A DNA stretch of 64,000 nt from Kaistia granuli DSM 23481. Lineage in GTDB: Bacteria; Pseudomonadota; Alphaproteobacteria; Rhizobiales; Kaistiaceae. Location: NCBI RefSeq assembly GCF_000380505.1, contig NZ_AQYH01000004.1, positions 309,406-373,405 on the forward strand, in the 5' to 3' direction. The translations under genes were made by a program, and so were the position numbers. The notes under the pieces were generated by a model. That model ran no database searches, was not told the DNA's origin, and saw only the letters and a list, made by a program, of their open reading frames with translations. Positions 27,307 through 36,518 of the stretch are shown here, piece by piece (the first letter of the stretch is position 1; the number at the start of each line of letters is the position of its first letter).

Positions 27307-28320
27307 ATGTCTCGTTGGTCTCGTCGTCTCGTCGCGCTGTGTGGCGCTTCCGTTCTCGCGCTCGCCAGCCAGGCGGCGCTTGCCAAGGATGTCTCGGTTG
27401 CAGCCATCTCGGGCTATTTCTCCCAGGGCTTCGGCGTCGCCATCGTCGAAGGCCTGAAGAAGGCCGAGGCGGATCTCGGCGTGAAGGTCAAGCTGGTCGA
27501 CACCGGCAACCGCGCCCTCGACTATGAAGAGCAGTTCAACAATCTCGCCAAGGGCGGCGAGTACGACATCGTCTTCGTCATGGGCTGGGAGCTCGTCGAC
27601 GCGCTGCAGAAGACGGCTGAAGCCTATCCGAACACCAAGTTCGTCTTCATCGACGGCGTGCTCGATTCCAAGCATGTGGTCTATGCCAACTTCGCCCAGA
27701 ACGAGGGTTCGTTCCTCGCCGGCGCTCTCGCCGGACTGATGGCCGAGAAGGGCAGCGAGATCGACGGTCTCGGCGACGGCAAGGCGATCGGCTTCGTCGG
27801 CGGCCGCGACATCCCCGTCATCCGCGACTTCATGGTCGGCTATGAGCAGGGCGCCAAGGCCGCCGCTCCGGACGTCCGTCTCGACGCCGTCTTCGCCGGC
27901 ACGTTCGATGATCCGGCCAAGGGCAGCGAGCTGACCATGGCTCTCTACGGCCAGGGTTCGGACATCGTCTACAACGTCGCCGGCCCGACGGGCGAAGGCG
28001 TGCTGCAGGCGAGTGCTGCCGCCGGCAAGTACTCGATCGGCGTCGACGTCAACCAGTGCAACGTCGCGCCGGGCCACGTCATGGCCTCGATGCTGAAGAA
28101 CGCCAACGTCGCTGTCTACGATCTCGTCAAGGACGTCGTCGATGGCAAGACGCTCGAGCCCGGCAGCGTCCACACGGCGAACGTGAAGACCGGCGGCGTC
28201 GAGCTGCTGCTCTGCCCCGACGTCGCCGACAAGATCCCGGCCGACGTCAAGGCGAAGCTGGAAGAGCTGAAGGCCGATATCGCCTCCGGCAAGATCAAGG
28301 TCGCGACCACCACCCAGTAA
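27307..28320 (+). CDS. BMP-family ABC transporter substrate-binding protein (purine nucleoside)
   Basis: A 337-residue periplasmic binding protein. The ATG at 27307 is preferred, with AGAGG upstream and a signal peptide ending AALAKD. The mature part shows BMP/PnrA-like motifs: ISGYFSQGFGVAIVEGLKKA (about residues 31-50), NNLAKGGEYDIVFVMGWEL, NFAQNEGSFLAGALAGLMA and GFVGGRDIPVIRDFMVGYEQG. Members bind purine nucleosides such as inosine, guanosine or adenosine. Downstream ATPase, permease and nucleoside hydrolase genes support that substrate. It opens the operon; a large hairpin follows it. Confidence 0.92.
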   Translation: MSRWSRRLVALCGASVLALASQAALAKDVSVAAISGYFSQGFGVAIVEGLKKAEADLGVKVKLVDTGNRALDYEEQFNNLAKGGEYDIVFVMGWELVDALQKTAEAYPNTKFVFIDGVLDSKHVVYANFAQNEGSFLAGALAGLMAEKGSEIDGLGDGKAIGFVGGRDIPVIRDFMVGYEQGAKAAAPDVRLDAVFAGTFDDPAKGSELTMALYGQGSDIVYNVAGPTGEGVLQASAAAGKYSIGVDVNQCNVAPGHVMASMLKNANVAVYDLVKDVVDGKTLEPGSVHTANVKTGGVELLLCPDVADKIPADVKAKLEELKADIASGKIKVATTTQ

Positions 28321-28400
28321 GGCGAGGCTCGGCCGGCCGTCCGCTCCTTGGCGGGAGCGGTCCGGCTGGCAAGCCTGGTTCTTCGACCGCATCCTGTCGA

Positions 28401-28434
28401 GGTGGCGACGCGTCGTGACGTGTCGCCACCTCGT
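28401..28434 (+). promoter_or_regulatory. Intercistronic hairpin after the binding-protein gene
   Basis: An 11-bp perfect stem (GAGGTGGCGAC at 28401-28411 and GTCGCCACCTC at 28424-28434) has a 12-base loop and no T run. It lies in the 202-base gap between the binding-protein and ATPase genes. Such hairpins commonly stabilise the upstream message, giving more binding protein than transporter; that role is inferred. Confidence 0.6.
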
Positions 28435-28522
28435 ACTGCCGGCGCCTGGCGCGCCGCTGTGGCGCACCGAGAATGCAAGGTCGCGGCACGTTTGATGCGC
28501 ATCCCCAGCAGGGACATCTGCC

Positions 28523-30061
28523 ATGTCATTAGCCATCGAGCTGAAATCGATCACCAAACGGTTCGGCTCGTTCGTTGCCAATGAGGACGTGAACCTCGCC
28601 GTCGAAAGCGGCAAGATCCACGCGATCATCGGCGAGAACGGAGCCGGCAAAACCACCCTGATGAACGTCCTGTTCGGGCTGTTGCAGCCGGACGAGGGCG
28701 AGATCTGGATCGATGGTGAAAAGAAGTCCCTGCCCAACCCGGCCGCGGCGATCGCCGCCGGCATCGGTATGGTGCACCAGCACTTCAAGCTGGTGCCGTC
28801 GCTGACCGTCGCCGAGAACGTCTTCCTCGGCATGGAGATCCGCAAGGGCGGCCTGATCGACCATGCCGCCCAGATCAAGAAGACCGCCGAGCTTTCCAAG
28901 CAGTTCGGCCTGCAGGTCGACCCGAACGAGCGCGTCGGCCTGCTGTCGGTCGGCATCGAGCAGCGCATCGAGATCCTGAAGGTGCTGGCGCGCGGCGCCC
29001 GCATCATCATCCTCGACGAGCCGACCGCCGTGCTGACGCCGCAGGAAAGCCGCGAGCTGTTCCAGACGCTGCGCGGCTTCGTCGCCCAGGGCATGACCGT
29101 CATCTTCATCTCACATCACCTGGAAGAGGTGATGGAGGTTTCCGATAACGTCTCGGTGCTGCGTCTCGGCAAGAATGTCGCGTCGCGCCCGACCGCCGAA
29201 CTGACCAAGTCCGATCTCGTCCAACTGATGGTCGGCCGCCTCGTCTCCTTCGATCGCCTGCCGCGCACGCCGACCGCCGGCAAGACCATGCTCGAGGTCG
29301 AGGATCTGTGGTGCCGCGACGATCGCCAGCTGCAGGCCTTGCGCGGCGTCTCCTTCGGCGTCCGGGCCGGTGAGATCGTCGGCATCGCCGGCGTCGCCGG
29401 CAACGGCCAGACCGAGCTCGCGGAAGTGCTTTCCGGCCTGCGCCCGTCGAGCCATGGCGCGATCCGGCTCGACGGCCGCGCCATCACCGGCCTCACGGCG
29501 CGCGACATCCGCGCCGCCGGCGTCGGCCATGTCCCCGGGGACCGGCTGGTGCGCGGCGTCGATCGCAACGCCTCGATCGCCCAGAACATCCTGATGGGCC
29601 GGCAGGACAAGAGCCCCTGGTCGAAGCACGGCATCATCGATCGCGGCTACCTGCAGGAGCAGACGCAGACGCTGATCAAGCGCTTCGACATCCGCGCGCA
29701 GGGACCGCAATCGACGGCCAAGAGCCTGTCGGGCGGCAACATCCAGAAGATCGTGCTCGCCCGCGAATTCACCGGCGGCGGCAACTGCCTGCTGATCGAT
29801 CAGCCGACCCGCGGCGTCGACATCGGCGCGCAGGAGCAGATCCACGGCGAGATCATGCGCCAGCGCGACGCCGGCAAGGCGATCCTGGTGATCTCCGTCC
29901 AGCTCGACGAGCTGATCCGGCTCGCCGACCGCATCCTCGTCATGTTCGGCGGCACCATCATGGGCGAAATCTCCGGCGACCGTGTCGACGAGGAAGAGAT
30001 CGGCATGCTGATGGCCGGTGTCATTCCCGAGCCCCGTTCCAACACCGTGGGGGCCGCTTGA
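28523..30061 (+). CDS. ABC transporter ATP-binding protein, two ATPase domains (nucleoside uptake)
   Basis: A 512-residue protein with two fused nucleotide-binding domains. Domain 1 has Walker A GENGAGKTT (about residues 37-45), signature LLSVGIEQRIEI and Walker B IIILDEPTAVL. Domain 2 has a degenerate Walker A (GVAGNGQTE, about 290-298), signature LSGGNIQKIVLAREF and Walker B LLIDQPTRGVD. This asymmetric pair is standard for the sugar/purine-nucleoside importers (NupA, YufO type). It is followed by its permeases with a 1-base overlap (TGATG). Confidence 0.94.
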   Translation: MSLAIELKSITKRFGSFVANEDVNLAVESGKIHAIIGENGAGKTTLMNVLFGLLQPDEGEIWIDGEKKSLPNPAAAIAAGIGMVHQHFKLVPSLTVAENVFLGMEIRKGGLIDHAAQIKKTAELSKQFGLQVDPNERVGLLSVGIEQRIEILKVLARGARIIILDEPTAVLTPQESRELFQTLRGFVAQGMTVIFISHHLEEVMEVSDNVSVLRLGKNVASRPTAELTKSDLVQLMVGRLVSFDRLPRTPTAGKTMLEVEDLWCRDDRQLQALRGVSFGVRAGEIVGIAGVAGNGQTELAEVLSGLRPSSHGAIRLDGRAITGLTARDIRAAGVGHVPGDRLVRGVDRNASIAQNILMGRQDKSPWSKHGIIDRGYLQEQTQTLIKRFDIRAQGPQSTAKSLSGGNIQKIVLAREFTGGGNCLLIDQPTRGVDIGAQEQIHGEIMRQRDAGKAILVISVQLDELIRLADRILVMFGGTIMGEISGDRVDEEEIGMLMAGVIPEPRSNTVGAA

Positions 30062-31104
30062 TGTCGGACCGCTTCGACAGTTTCTTCGGCCAGGCGCTGG
30101 CCATCCTGTTCGCCCTCGGCCTCGGCGCTCTCGTCATCCTGACTGTGGACGAGAGCCCGATGCGCGTGCTGGTCACGCTGCTCAACGGCGCCTTTGGCAG
30201 TCCCGAGCGGATCGCCGGCACCCTCTTGCAGACGACGCCGATCCTGATCTGCGGCATCGCCGCCTGTATCTCGTTCCGGGCCGGCCTGTTCAACATCGGC
30301 ATCGAGGGCCAGCTCTTCATGGGCGGCTTCTGGGCCACCTGGGTCGGTTTCTCGTTCAACCTGCCGCCGGCGCTGCATCTGCTGCTCGCCATGGCCGCGG
30401 CCGTGTTCGCCGGCATGGCCTGGATCGCGATCCCGGCCTTCTTCCGCGCCCGCTACAAGACCAACGAGGTGGTCTCGACCATCCTCGCCAACTATGTCGC
30501 GATCCTGATCACCTCCTATCTGACCATCAACTGGTTCAAGCGCTCGGGCGGTCAGTCCGAGACGCCGCCGATCTTCGAGAGCGCCTATCTGCCTGAGCTG
30601 TTCTCGTTCTCGCGGCTGAACTGGGGCCTGATCATCGGCCTGGCGCTGGCGCTCGCCGTGCATTTCTTCTTCACCCGGACCTCGCGCGGCTATGCCATCA
30701 GCGAGATGGGCGCCAACCCGAAATTCGCCGAATATGGCGGCATCGACATCAAGAAGCAGACCTTCCTGGTGCTGATCGCCTCCGGCGCGGTCGGCGGCAT
30801 GGCCGGCGGCGTCGAGGCGCTCGGCGTGCACCACCGCTTCATGGAAGGCTTCGCGCCGGGCTTCGGCTTCGACGGCGTCATCGCCGCGCTGCTCGCCAAC
30901 GGCAACCCGATCGGCACCATCTTCACGGCGCTGTTCTTCGGCGCGCTGCGCAGCGGCTCGCTGCTGCTCGAAGTCGACACCACGGCGTCGCGCGAGATCA
31001 TCACCGTCATCCAGGCGCTGATCATTCTCGCCGTCTCTGCCCAGATCACCATCCGCCGCAAGGCATCGGATTCGACCGCGGGAGAGCGTCGATGGAAGTT
31101 CTAG
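30061..31104 (+). CDS. ABC transporter permease (nucleoside uptake), first
   Basis: A 347-residue inner-membrane permease of the BPD_transp_2 family with about 9-10 hydrophobic segments. FRAGLFNIGIEGQLFMGGFW (about residues 78-97) is the family hallmark, and ISEMGANPKFAEYGGIDIKK is the conserved cytosolic coupling region contacting the ATPase. It corresponds to the NupB/YufP subunit. The ATG overlaps the ATPase stop codon by 1 base, and the gene overlaps the second permease by 13 bases, so translation is coupled. Confidence 0.93.
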   Translation: MSDRFDSFFGQALAILFALGLGALVILTVDESPMRVLVTLLNGAFGSPERIAGTLLQTTPILICGIAACISFRAGLFNIGIEGQLFMGGFWATWVGFSFNLPPALHLLLAMAAAVFAGMAWIAIPAFFRARYKTNEVVSTILANYVAILITSYLTINWFKRSGGQSETPPIFESAYLPELFSFSRLNWGLIIGLALALAVHFFFTRTSRGYAISEMGANPKFAEYGGIDIKKQTFLVLIASGAVGGMAGGVEALGVHHRFMEGFAPGFGFDGVIAALLANGNPIGTIFTALFFGALRSGSLLLEVDTTASREIITVIQALIILAVSAQITIRRKASDSTAGERRWKF

Positions 31105-32087
31105 AACGTCTCCTCAACGTCACGCTGGTCATCGCGACGATCCGCACGACCGCGCCGATCCTGCTCGTAGCCCTCGGCGGCTCCTTCACCACCAAGGCCG
31201 GCATCTTCAACATCGGCCTCGAAGGACAGATGCTGGTCGGCGCCTTCTTCGCCGTCATCGGCACGATCGCCACTGGCTCGCCCTGGCTGGGCGTGCTGTG
31301 CGGCATCGCCGCCGCGCTGACGCTGGCACTGATCTTCGCGTTGCTGGTCGTCAGCTTCAAGGCGAACGAGGTCGTCGTCGGTCTGGCGCTCAACATCCTG
31401 GCGGGCGGCCTCACCGTCTCGCTGATGAAGGCGATCTTCGGCACGCGCGGCTCGATCTTCGGCCATGGCCTGGTCGGCCTGCCGGCGCTCAAGCTGCCCA
31501 ATGTCAAGGATCTCGGCTGGTTCGGCCAGATGATCTCCGGCTATACGCCGCTGGTCTACGCCGCCTTCATCCTCGTGCCGGTGCTGATCCTATTCTACAA
31601 CCGCACCCGGCTCGGTCTCTATATCCGCGTCGTCGGCGAGAAGCCGGAAGCGGCCGAGGCGCTCGGCATCTCGATCACCCGCATCCGCTATGTGTCATCG
31701 CTGCTCTGCGGCCTGCTGGCGGGTCTCGCCGGCGCGCATCTGGCGCTCGGCTACACGACCATGTTCACCGAGAACATGTCGTCCGGTCGCGGCTTCATGG
31801 CGGTGGCGATCCTGATCTTCTCGAACGGCGATCCGCTGAAGATCCTGCTTGGCTGCCTGCTGTTCGGCTTCTCCGACGCGCTGTCGCTGCGCCTGCAGAC
31901 GCTCGGCATCTCGTCCTACCTCGTGCTCGCCGTGCCCTATCTGGTCGCGCTGATCGCGCTGTTCGCGCTCTCCTACCGGTCGCGCCCCCGCGTGATCCAG
32001 GAGACGCTGGCCAGCATGGGCCGCGCTCTTTCCGTCAAGTCCAACACCGTCAAACCAGCTGCCGCCACGGACGCTTCCAAGCCGTGA
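31092..32087 (+). CDS. ABC transporter permease (nucleoside uptake), second
   Basis: A 331-residue permease pairing with the first. The hallmark TKAGIFNIGLEGQMLVGAFF (about residues 35-54) and the coupling segment IRVVGEKPEAAEALGISITR (about 178-197) are clear, with about 8-10 hydrophobic segments. It corresponds to the NupC/YufQ subunit. It starts inside the end of the first permease gene (13-base overlap) and is followed after 11 bases by the first nucleoside hydrolase. Confidence 0.93.
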   Translation: MEVLERLLNVTLVIATIRTTAPILLVALGGSFTTKAGIFNIGLEGQMLVGAFFAVIGTIATGSPWLGVLCGIAAALTLALIFALLVVSFKANEVVVGLALNILAGGLTVSLMKAIFGTRGSIFGHGLVGLPALKLPNVKDLGWFGQMISGYTPLVYAAFILVPVLILFYNRTRLGLYIRVVGEKPEAAEALGISITRIRYVSSLLCGLLAGLAGAHLALGYTTMFTENMSSGRGFMAVAILIFSNGDPLKILLGCLLFGFSDALSLRLQTLGISSYLVLAVPYLVALIALFALSYRSRPRVIQETLASMGRALSVKSNTVKPAAATDASKP

Positions 32088-32098
32088 CAGGGGATACA

Positions 32099-33112
32099 AT
32101 GGAACGCATCATTCTCGACGTCGACTCCGCGGGCGACGACATCCTGGCTGTTCTCTTCGCGGCGATCTCGCCGTCGATGAAGCTCGAGGGCATCACCACC
32201 TGCACCGGCGCCGCCGGTCCGATCGACCAGGTCACCAATGTCGTCCTGAACACGCTGGCGCTCGCCGGCAAGGGCGACGTGCCGGTGGCCAAGGGTGCCT
32301 GGCGCCCGATCGTCGGCAATTCCAAGGAAGACATGCAGGCGCCTGTCCATTTCGAGAAGCGCCTGGTCGCGCGCTTCGGCGACCGGCTTGCCAAATTCAA
32401 CCCGCCGGCGCCGACGCCGACGCTGAAGGTGATCGACAAGCACGCCGTTGACTTCATCATCGACACGGCGATGGCCAATCCGGGCGAGATCACCCTCGTC
32501 GTCACAGGTCCGATGACCAACGCCGCCATGGCGTTCCTGCAGGAGCCGGCGCTCGCCAAGGCGCTGAAGCGCATGGTGCTGCTCGGCGGCAACTTCATCA
32601 CGCCGGGCAACATCACGCCGCTGTCGGAATACAACATCTGGGCTGATCCGGAGGCCGCCCGCGTCGTGCTCAACCAGGGCGTCGACACCATCCTGGTGCC
32701 GCTCGACGTCTGCGAGGACAACCGCGCCGCCGCCTCGATGCTGACGCGTGACGACCTGGCCGACCTCAAGGATGCCGGCGACCATCCGGTCCTCGCCATG
32801 CTGCAGGACAGCTTCCCGATCTATATCGACATCTGGCGCGAGTTCTTCGATCTCGTCGGCTTCCCGATGGACGACATCATCACGGTCGCGCTCGCCTTCG
32901 ATCCGACGCTCTGCACCATGACCGAGCCGCTGTTCTGCGACATCGTGCTCGATGGTCGCGTCGCACGCGGTCAGACGGTCGCGTATCGCGGTCGCCAGCT
33001 GCTTCCCGGCGGCGGACCGAAGACGACGCGGATCTGCACCGACATCGACGGCCGCCGCTTCATGAAGCTCTTCAAGGAAACGATCGTCCGCTACCAGACG
33101 GCAGCGGCGTAA
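32099..33112 (+). CDS. Nucleoside hydrolase (inosine/uridine-preferring family), first
   Basis: A 337-residue enzyme that splits ribonucleosides into base and ribose. The N-terminal calcium and ribose binding motif is ILDVDSAGDDILA (variant of D-x-D-P-G-x-D-D, here with Ser-Ala in place of Pro-Gly). TGPMTNAAMAFLQEP and LLGGNFITPGNITPLSEYNIWADPEAA give the other active-site blocks, with Asn and Asp-Pro-Glu-Ala conserved. The ATG at 32099 is preceded by AGGGG five bases upstream; the frame itself is open much further but only as antisense-like shadow of the permease. Because the first motif is altered, its base preference may differ from that of the next gene. Confidence 0.92.
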   Translation: MERIILDVDSAGDDILAVLFAAISPSMKLEGITTCTGAAGPIDQVTNVVLNTLALAGKGDVPVAKGAWRPIVGNSKEDMQAPVHFEKRLVARFGDRLAKFNPPAPTPTLKVIDKHAVDFIIDTAMANPGEITLVVTGPMTNAAMAFLQEPALAKALKRMVLLGGNFITPGNITPLSEYNIWADPEAARVVLNQGVDTILVPLDVCEDNRAAASMLTRDDLADLKDAGDHPVLAMLQDSFPIYIDIWREFFDLVGFPMDDIITVALAFDPTLCTMTEPLFCDIVLDGRVARGQTVAYRGRQLLPGGGPKTTRICTDIDGRRFMKLFKETIVRYQTAAA

Positions 33113-33122
33113 GGGCACCCAA

Positions 33123-34076
33123 ATGACCACGACCGAAATGACCAGCACCCGCCCGACGCCGATCCTGCTCGATTGCGATCCCGGCCATGACGACGCCATC
33201 GCTCTGGTGATGGCGCATCGCTCCAAGGCGATCGACCTCATCGGCGTCACCGTCACCTGCGGCAATGCCGAGCCGGAGAAGACCCTCTCCAACACGCTGC
33301 GCATCCTGGAGTTCATCGGCGCGCAGGACGTGCCGGTCGCGGCCGGCTGCGTGCGCCCGCTGGCGCGTCCGCTGGTGCTCGGCACCGCCGACGGCCCGAG
33401 CGGCCTGGAGGGTTCGCCCTACCTGCCGCAGGCGACCAAGAAGGTCGAGCCGATGCATGCGGTCGACTTCATCGCCAAGACCCTGCGCGAGCAGGACGAG
33501 CCGCTCCGCATCGTCGCGACCGGCCCGCTCTGCAATATCGGCCTGTTCATCCTGAAATATCCGGAGCTTCTTTCGAAGATCAAGGACATCACCTGGATGG
33601 GTGGCGTGTTCTGGCGCAAGAGCGAGTACATCACGCCGACCGAATTCAACGCCTTCTGTGATCCGGAAGCGCTGAAGATCGTGCTCGACAGCGGCGTGCC
33701 GATCACCATGGTCGGCCTCGACGTCACCATGAAGGTGCTGGTCGAGGAGCTGCAGTACCGCGAGTTCGAGAAGATCGACACCGAGCTCGGCCGTACCGTG
33801 CTCGACTGGCTGAAGTTCTACGAGAAGCTGCATCGCAACTCGATGGGTGTTGGCGGCGCGCTGCACGACCCGCTGGCGCTGGCGCTGATCATCGACCCGA
33901 CGCTGGTCAAGACGCGTCCGGCCCATATCGGCGTCGACCTCTCCGGCACCTACACCTTCGGTGCCACCGTGGCCGACTACTGGAACGAGCGCGGCCTGCC
34001 GCCGAATGCCCAGGTTTGCGAGGAGGTCGATTCCGATCGCTTCTTCGAGCTGCTCTACAGCCTGCTCCGGGACTGA
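33123..34076 (+). CDS. Nucleoside hydrolase (inosine/uridine-preferring family), second
   Basis: A 317-residue nucleoside hydrolase with the canonical motif ILLDCDPGHDDAIA (residues about 14-27), TGPLCNIGLFILKYP and the block FNAFCDPEALKIVL. The active-site His region GVGGALHDPLALAL (about 240-253) is present, as in inosine-uridine or purine-specific enzymes. It lies 10 bases after the first hydrolase and closes the operon before a strong terminator. Together with the importer it would supply bases and ribose from imported nucleosides. It is only distantly similar to its neighbour, so the pair is probably not a recent duplication. Confidence 0.94.
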   Translation: MTTTEMTSTRPTPILLDCDPGHDDAIALVMAHRSKAIDLIGVTVTCGNAEPEKTLSNTLRILEFIGAQDVPVAAGCVRPLARPLVLGTADGPSGLEGSPYLPQATKKVEPMHAVDFIAKTLREQDEPLRIVATGPLCNIGLFILKYPELLSKIKDITWMGGVFWRKSEYITPTEFNAFCDPEALKIVLDSGVPITMVGLDVTMKVLVEELQYREFEKIDTELGRTVLDWLKFYEKLHRNSMGVGGALHDPLALALIIDPTLVKTRPAHIGVDLSGTYTFGATVADYWNERGLPPNAQVCEEVDSDRFFELLYSLLRD

Positions 34077-34104
34077 TCATTCGTCCCAACGGCCCGTGAC
34101 GTTC

Positions 34105-34139
34105 AACGCCGCCATCCGGATCCCGGGTGGCGGCGTTTT
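34105..34139 (+). terminator. Terminator of the nucleoside operon
   Basis: A 10-bp stem (AACGCCGCCA at 34105-34114 and TGGCGGCGTT at 34128-34137) is followed by a TTTT run, 28 bases after the last stop codon. Confidence 0.9.
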
Positions 34140-34146
34140 GCTGAGC

Positions 34147-36144
34147 TCAGGACTTCGCGAAGCGGTCCAGCACCGCGACCAGCTGGTCGACCGAGTTTGG
34201 CCAGTTGAACCGCTCCGTCACCGTTCCGCGCAATTGATCGAGGCCGCGCGGCGGAGCCCCGTCGGAGACTATCCGCCGCAAGGCGCGCGCCCAGGCATGC
34301 GGATCATGCGGATCGCAGAAGATGACGCCGGCTTCGATGAGCTCGTTCATGGCCGGAACATTGCTGCAAATCGACGGGATTCCAAGCATGGCCGCCTCGA
34401 ATGGCGGCAAACCGAACCCTTCATACAGGCTTGGGAAGACAAGCGCCTCGGCGCGGCTAAGCACGTAGCCCAAATCGCCGTCGTCCAGCGCGCCGAACCG
34501 GTGGACCCGGCCGGCGAGTCCGTAGACCTTGATCAGCCTGGCCAGGCCAGGGCTGTCGCCGACGAGGGCGAGATCGATGCCGGCGGCGTCGGGAAGCATC
34601 AGGGCTTCGAGCACGATCCGAACGTTCTTGTTGTAGTCGTCGGCGCCGACATAGACGACATAGGGTCGGGCCGGCGTTGCGACGCTCGACTCACGATTGA
34701 CCGCGATCGGGCTGACGCCATTGTAGACGACGCTGATCCGGTCATCGGGAACGCCCAGCACGTCGGAAATGGTCCGTGCGCTGGACCTGCTGACGGTGAC
34801 GATATGCTCCGCCTGTTCGGCGATCTTGCGAAAGCTCTGGTTCCATTCGTCGATGACCGGCTGCGGGAACAGATCCGGGAACAGCAGCGGCGTCACGTCA
34901 TGGATCATGACGACGGTGCCGGGCCCGGGGTTTGGCTGGCACCAATGAATGGAGGAGTGGAAACGGATCGTCCGGCGGCGGGCGGAGCTCGCCTCGGGCA
35001 GGTTCGTATGTCCTGCGGCGCGCGCGCTCAGGTGTCGGAACTGCTCGCGGGCGATGCGGCCGATGCCGCGTCGATCTGCTAGCGGCCGGTTGGCGAAATG
35101 AAGATCGAAATCCGGAAGGCGCAGGACCGTGAAGCCGGCGTCTTCTTCGAGTATCGCGGGCGGGACGGCTCGGCCGCCTGGCTTGGTCTTCCGGATGGGG
35201 CGCGTCAGCGTCTTGCCGAATTGCCTGAGCCTGGAGGCCTTGTATCGTTTCCGCGCCCGCTCGATGACGCCAGCCAGCTGGAGCAGACGTTTCGCGGTTC
35301 GCGAGGTCTGGGCGAGATGCAGGGCCCGCTCGGCGGCCTCGGCTCGCTGCTCCGCCATCCTGGCCCGGATGGAGAGCGTCTCGGCTGCCTCCTGTGATCG
35401 TAGCTGGGCGCTCGGGACGAAATCGTCGAAGATGTTGGGAGGGTAGCGGAACCGGGCGGCCAGGTCTGTCTTCTCGCTGGCGAGATAGAACCGGTTCAGC
35501 CCGTCGGCATATACGAATCGATAGTCGGCATCCGTCAGGATCGGCTCCCATTCGGCCTGCCGTTCCTCGCCCGCCGGCGGGGGCGCTGCTTCGACAACGA
35601 CGATCCAGGGCCTGTTCCGCTTCCAGTTATTGCCGGCCAGCATGGCGCCGTCCTGGTCGCCCGCGTTCACCTTCACTTTCAGGAAGTGCACGAGCTGTCC
35701 GGCCGGGACATGTTCGGCCCAGATCGAGGCCAGGGTCCGCATGGCGGCATTGGACGGATCAGGCCTGGCGACGATCGTGCGATCGGTCATGCCGTTGATC
35801 GGATCGAATTGTGCCTGCCCATCGATCCCGCCGATGTCCAGCGGCAGGTTCAGGTCGCGAATCCGGTCGCGCTGCAGCAGGCGGAAGAGCGATGGATCAG
35901 CTTCGAGATTGATGCCCCGCCAGCCCGCGTCATAGAAGGCCTTGGTGATGGAATGCTGCGTCGGCCACGCTGCGCCGACATCAATGTAGAAGCCCGGCGA
36001 AACCTCTTGCAGCCCACGCCAGAGCAGGACGTCCGCGAAATTCCGGGCATAGGAAGCGAACCCCAAATCTATTCCCCGAACACTTCCAGCGCCGCATGTA
36101 GCTCGGCCATTAGAGCGGGTTCGGTCCGAATTGGCAAACGGCAC
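34147..36144 (-). CDS. FkbM-type methyltransferase fused to family 4 glycosyltransferase
   Basis: A 665-residue two-domain protein. Residues about 28-230 resemble FkbM methyltransferases (FASYARNFADVLLWRGL, FYIDVGAAWPTQHSITKAFY, GINLEADPSLFRLL, FLKVKVNAGD). A basic helical linker follows (about 240-320). Residues about 330-660 form a GT-B glycosyltransferase: VVMIHDVTPLLFPDLFP, HIVTVSRSSARTISDVLGV, PYVVYVGADDYNKN, and the family 4 donor site PSLYEGFGLPPFEAAMLG (E-x7-E). It probably decorates a surface polysaccharide. The first 26 residues are not typical; a TTG at 36066 with GGGGA upstream is a possible true start. A broken GH130-like gene lies upstream. Confidence 0.82.
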   Translation of the reverse strand: MPFANSDRTRSNGRATCGAGSVRGIDLGFASYARNFADVLLWRGLQEVSPGFYIDVGAAWPTQHSITKAFYDAGWRGINLEADPSLFRLLQRDRIRDLNLPLDIGGIDGQAQFDPINGMTDRTIVARPDPSNAAMRTLASIWAEHVPAGQLVHFLKVKVNAGDQDGAMLAGNNWKRNRPWIVVVEAAPPPAGEERQAEWEPILTDADYRFVYADGLNRFYLASEKTDLAARFRYPPNIFDDFVPSAQLRSQEAAETLSIRARMAEQRAEAAERALHLAQTSRTAKRLLQLAGVIERARKRYKASRLRQFGKTLTRPIRKTKPGGRAVPPAILEEDAGFTVLRLPDFDLHFANRPLADRRGIGRIAREQFRHLSARAAGHTNLPEASSARRRTIRFHSSIHWCQPNPGPGTVVMIHDVTPLLFPDLFPQPVIDEWNQSFRKIAEQAEHIVTVSRSSARTISDVLGVPDDRISVVYNGVSPIAVNRESSVATPARPYVVYVGADDYNKNVRIVLEALMLPDAAGIDLALVGDSPGLARLIKVYGLAGRVHRFGALDDGDLGYVLSRAEALVFPSLYEGFGLPPFEAAMLGIPSICSNVPAMNELIEAGVIFCDPHDPHAWARALRRIVSDGAPPRGLDQLRGTVTERFNWPNSVDQLVAVLDRFAKS

Positions 36145-36233
36145 CGGCGAGCCAGGCCCGGAGATGGCGAAGCCCTCCTTGGCAGATGCCGGCGCGCGAC
36201 CCGATCGCGATCTAGCGAGCCGACACGCATGGC

Positions 36234-36518
36234 TCAGAGCCCGGTGCGACGCGTTGAAAACGCAACCATTGCCGGGCCGATCTCGGTTCGGGGGATGCCC
36301 ATGCGCTCCACGTCGCGCGGGTCGCCGGCCGAGTCGAACAGGATCCGGGCCGTGCCGATCCGGGATAAATTGCCTTTCGCGACCAGGCGGGAGAACAGAT
36401 AGAGTCGCCCGTCCTTGCTGCGGATGGCGGAAGGATTGGGCCTCCCTTCCGCCTCGTTCGGCGGTCCGCTGGCGGCTGCATGATGATGCCGATACCGGGT
36501 CAGCTCGAGATCCTTCAT
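36234..36518 (-). pseudogene. N-terminal remnant of a GH130-like glycosidase gene
   Basis: A 94-residue frame beginning MKDLELTRYRHH. It contains EAEGRPNPSAIRSKDGRLYL and SRLVAKGNLSRIGTARILF, which match the opening blade of GH130-like beta-mannoside phosphorylases/glycosidases that occur next to glycosyltransferases in Hyphomicrobiales. The similarity stops near residue 80 and a stop codon follows. The rest of a gene of about 300 residues or more is missing, so it is probably a decayed fragment. Identification is by recalled family pattern, not by a search. Confidence 0.6.
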
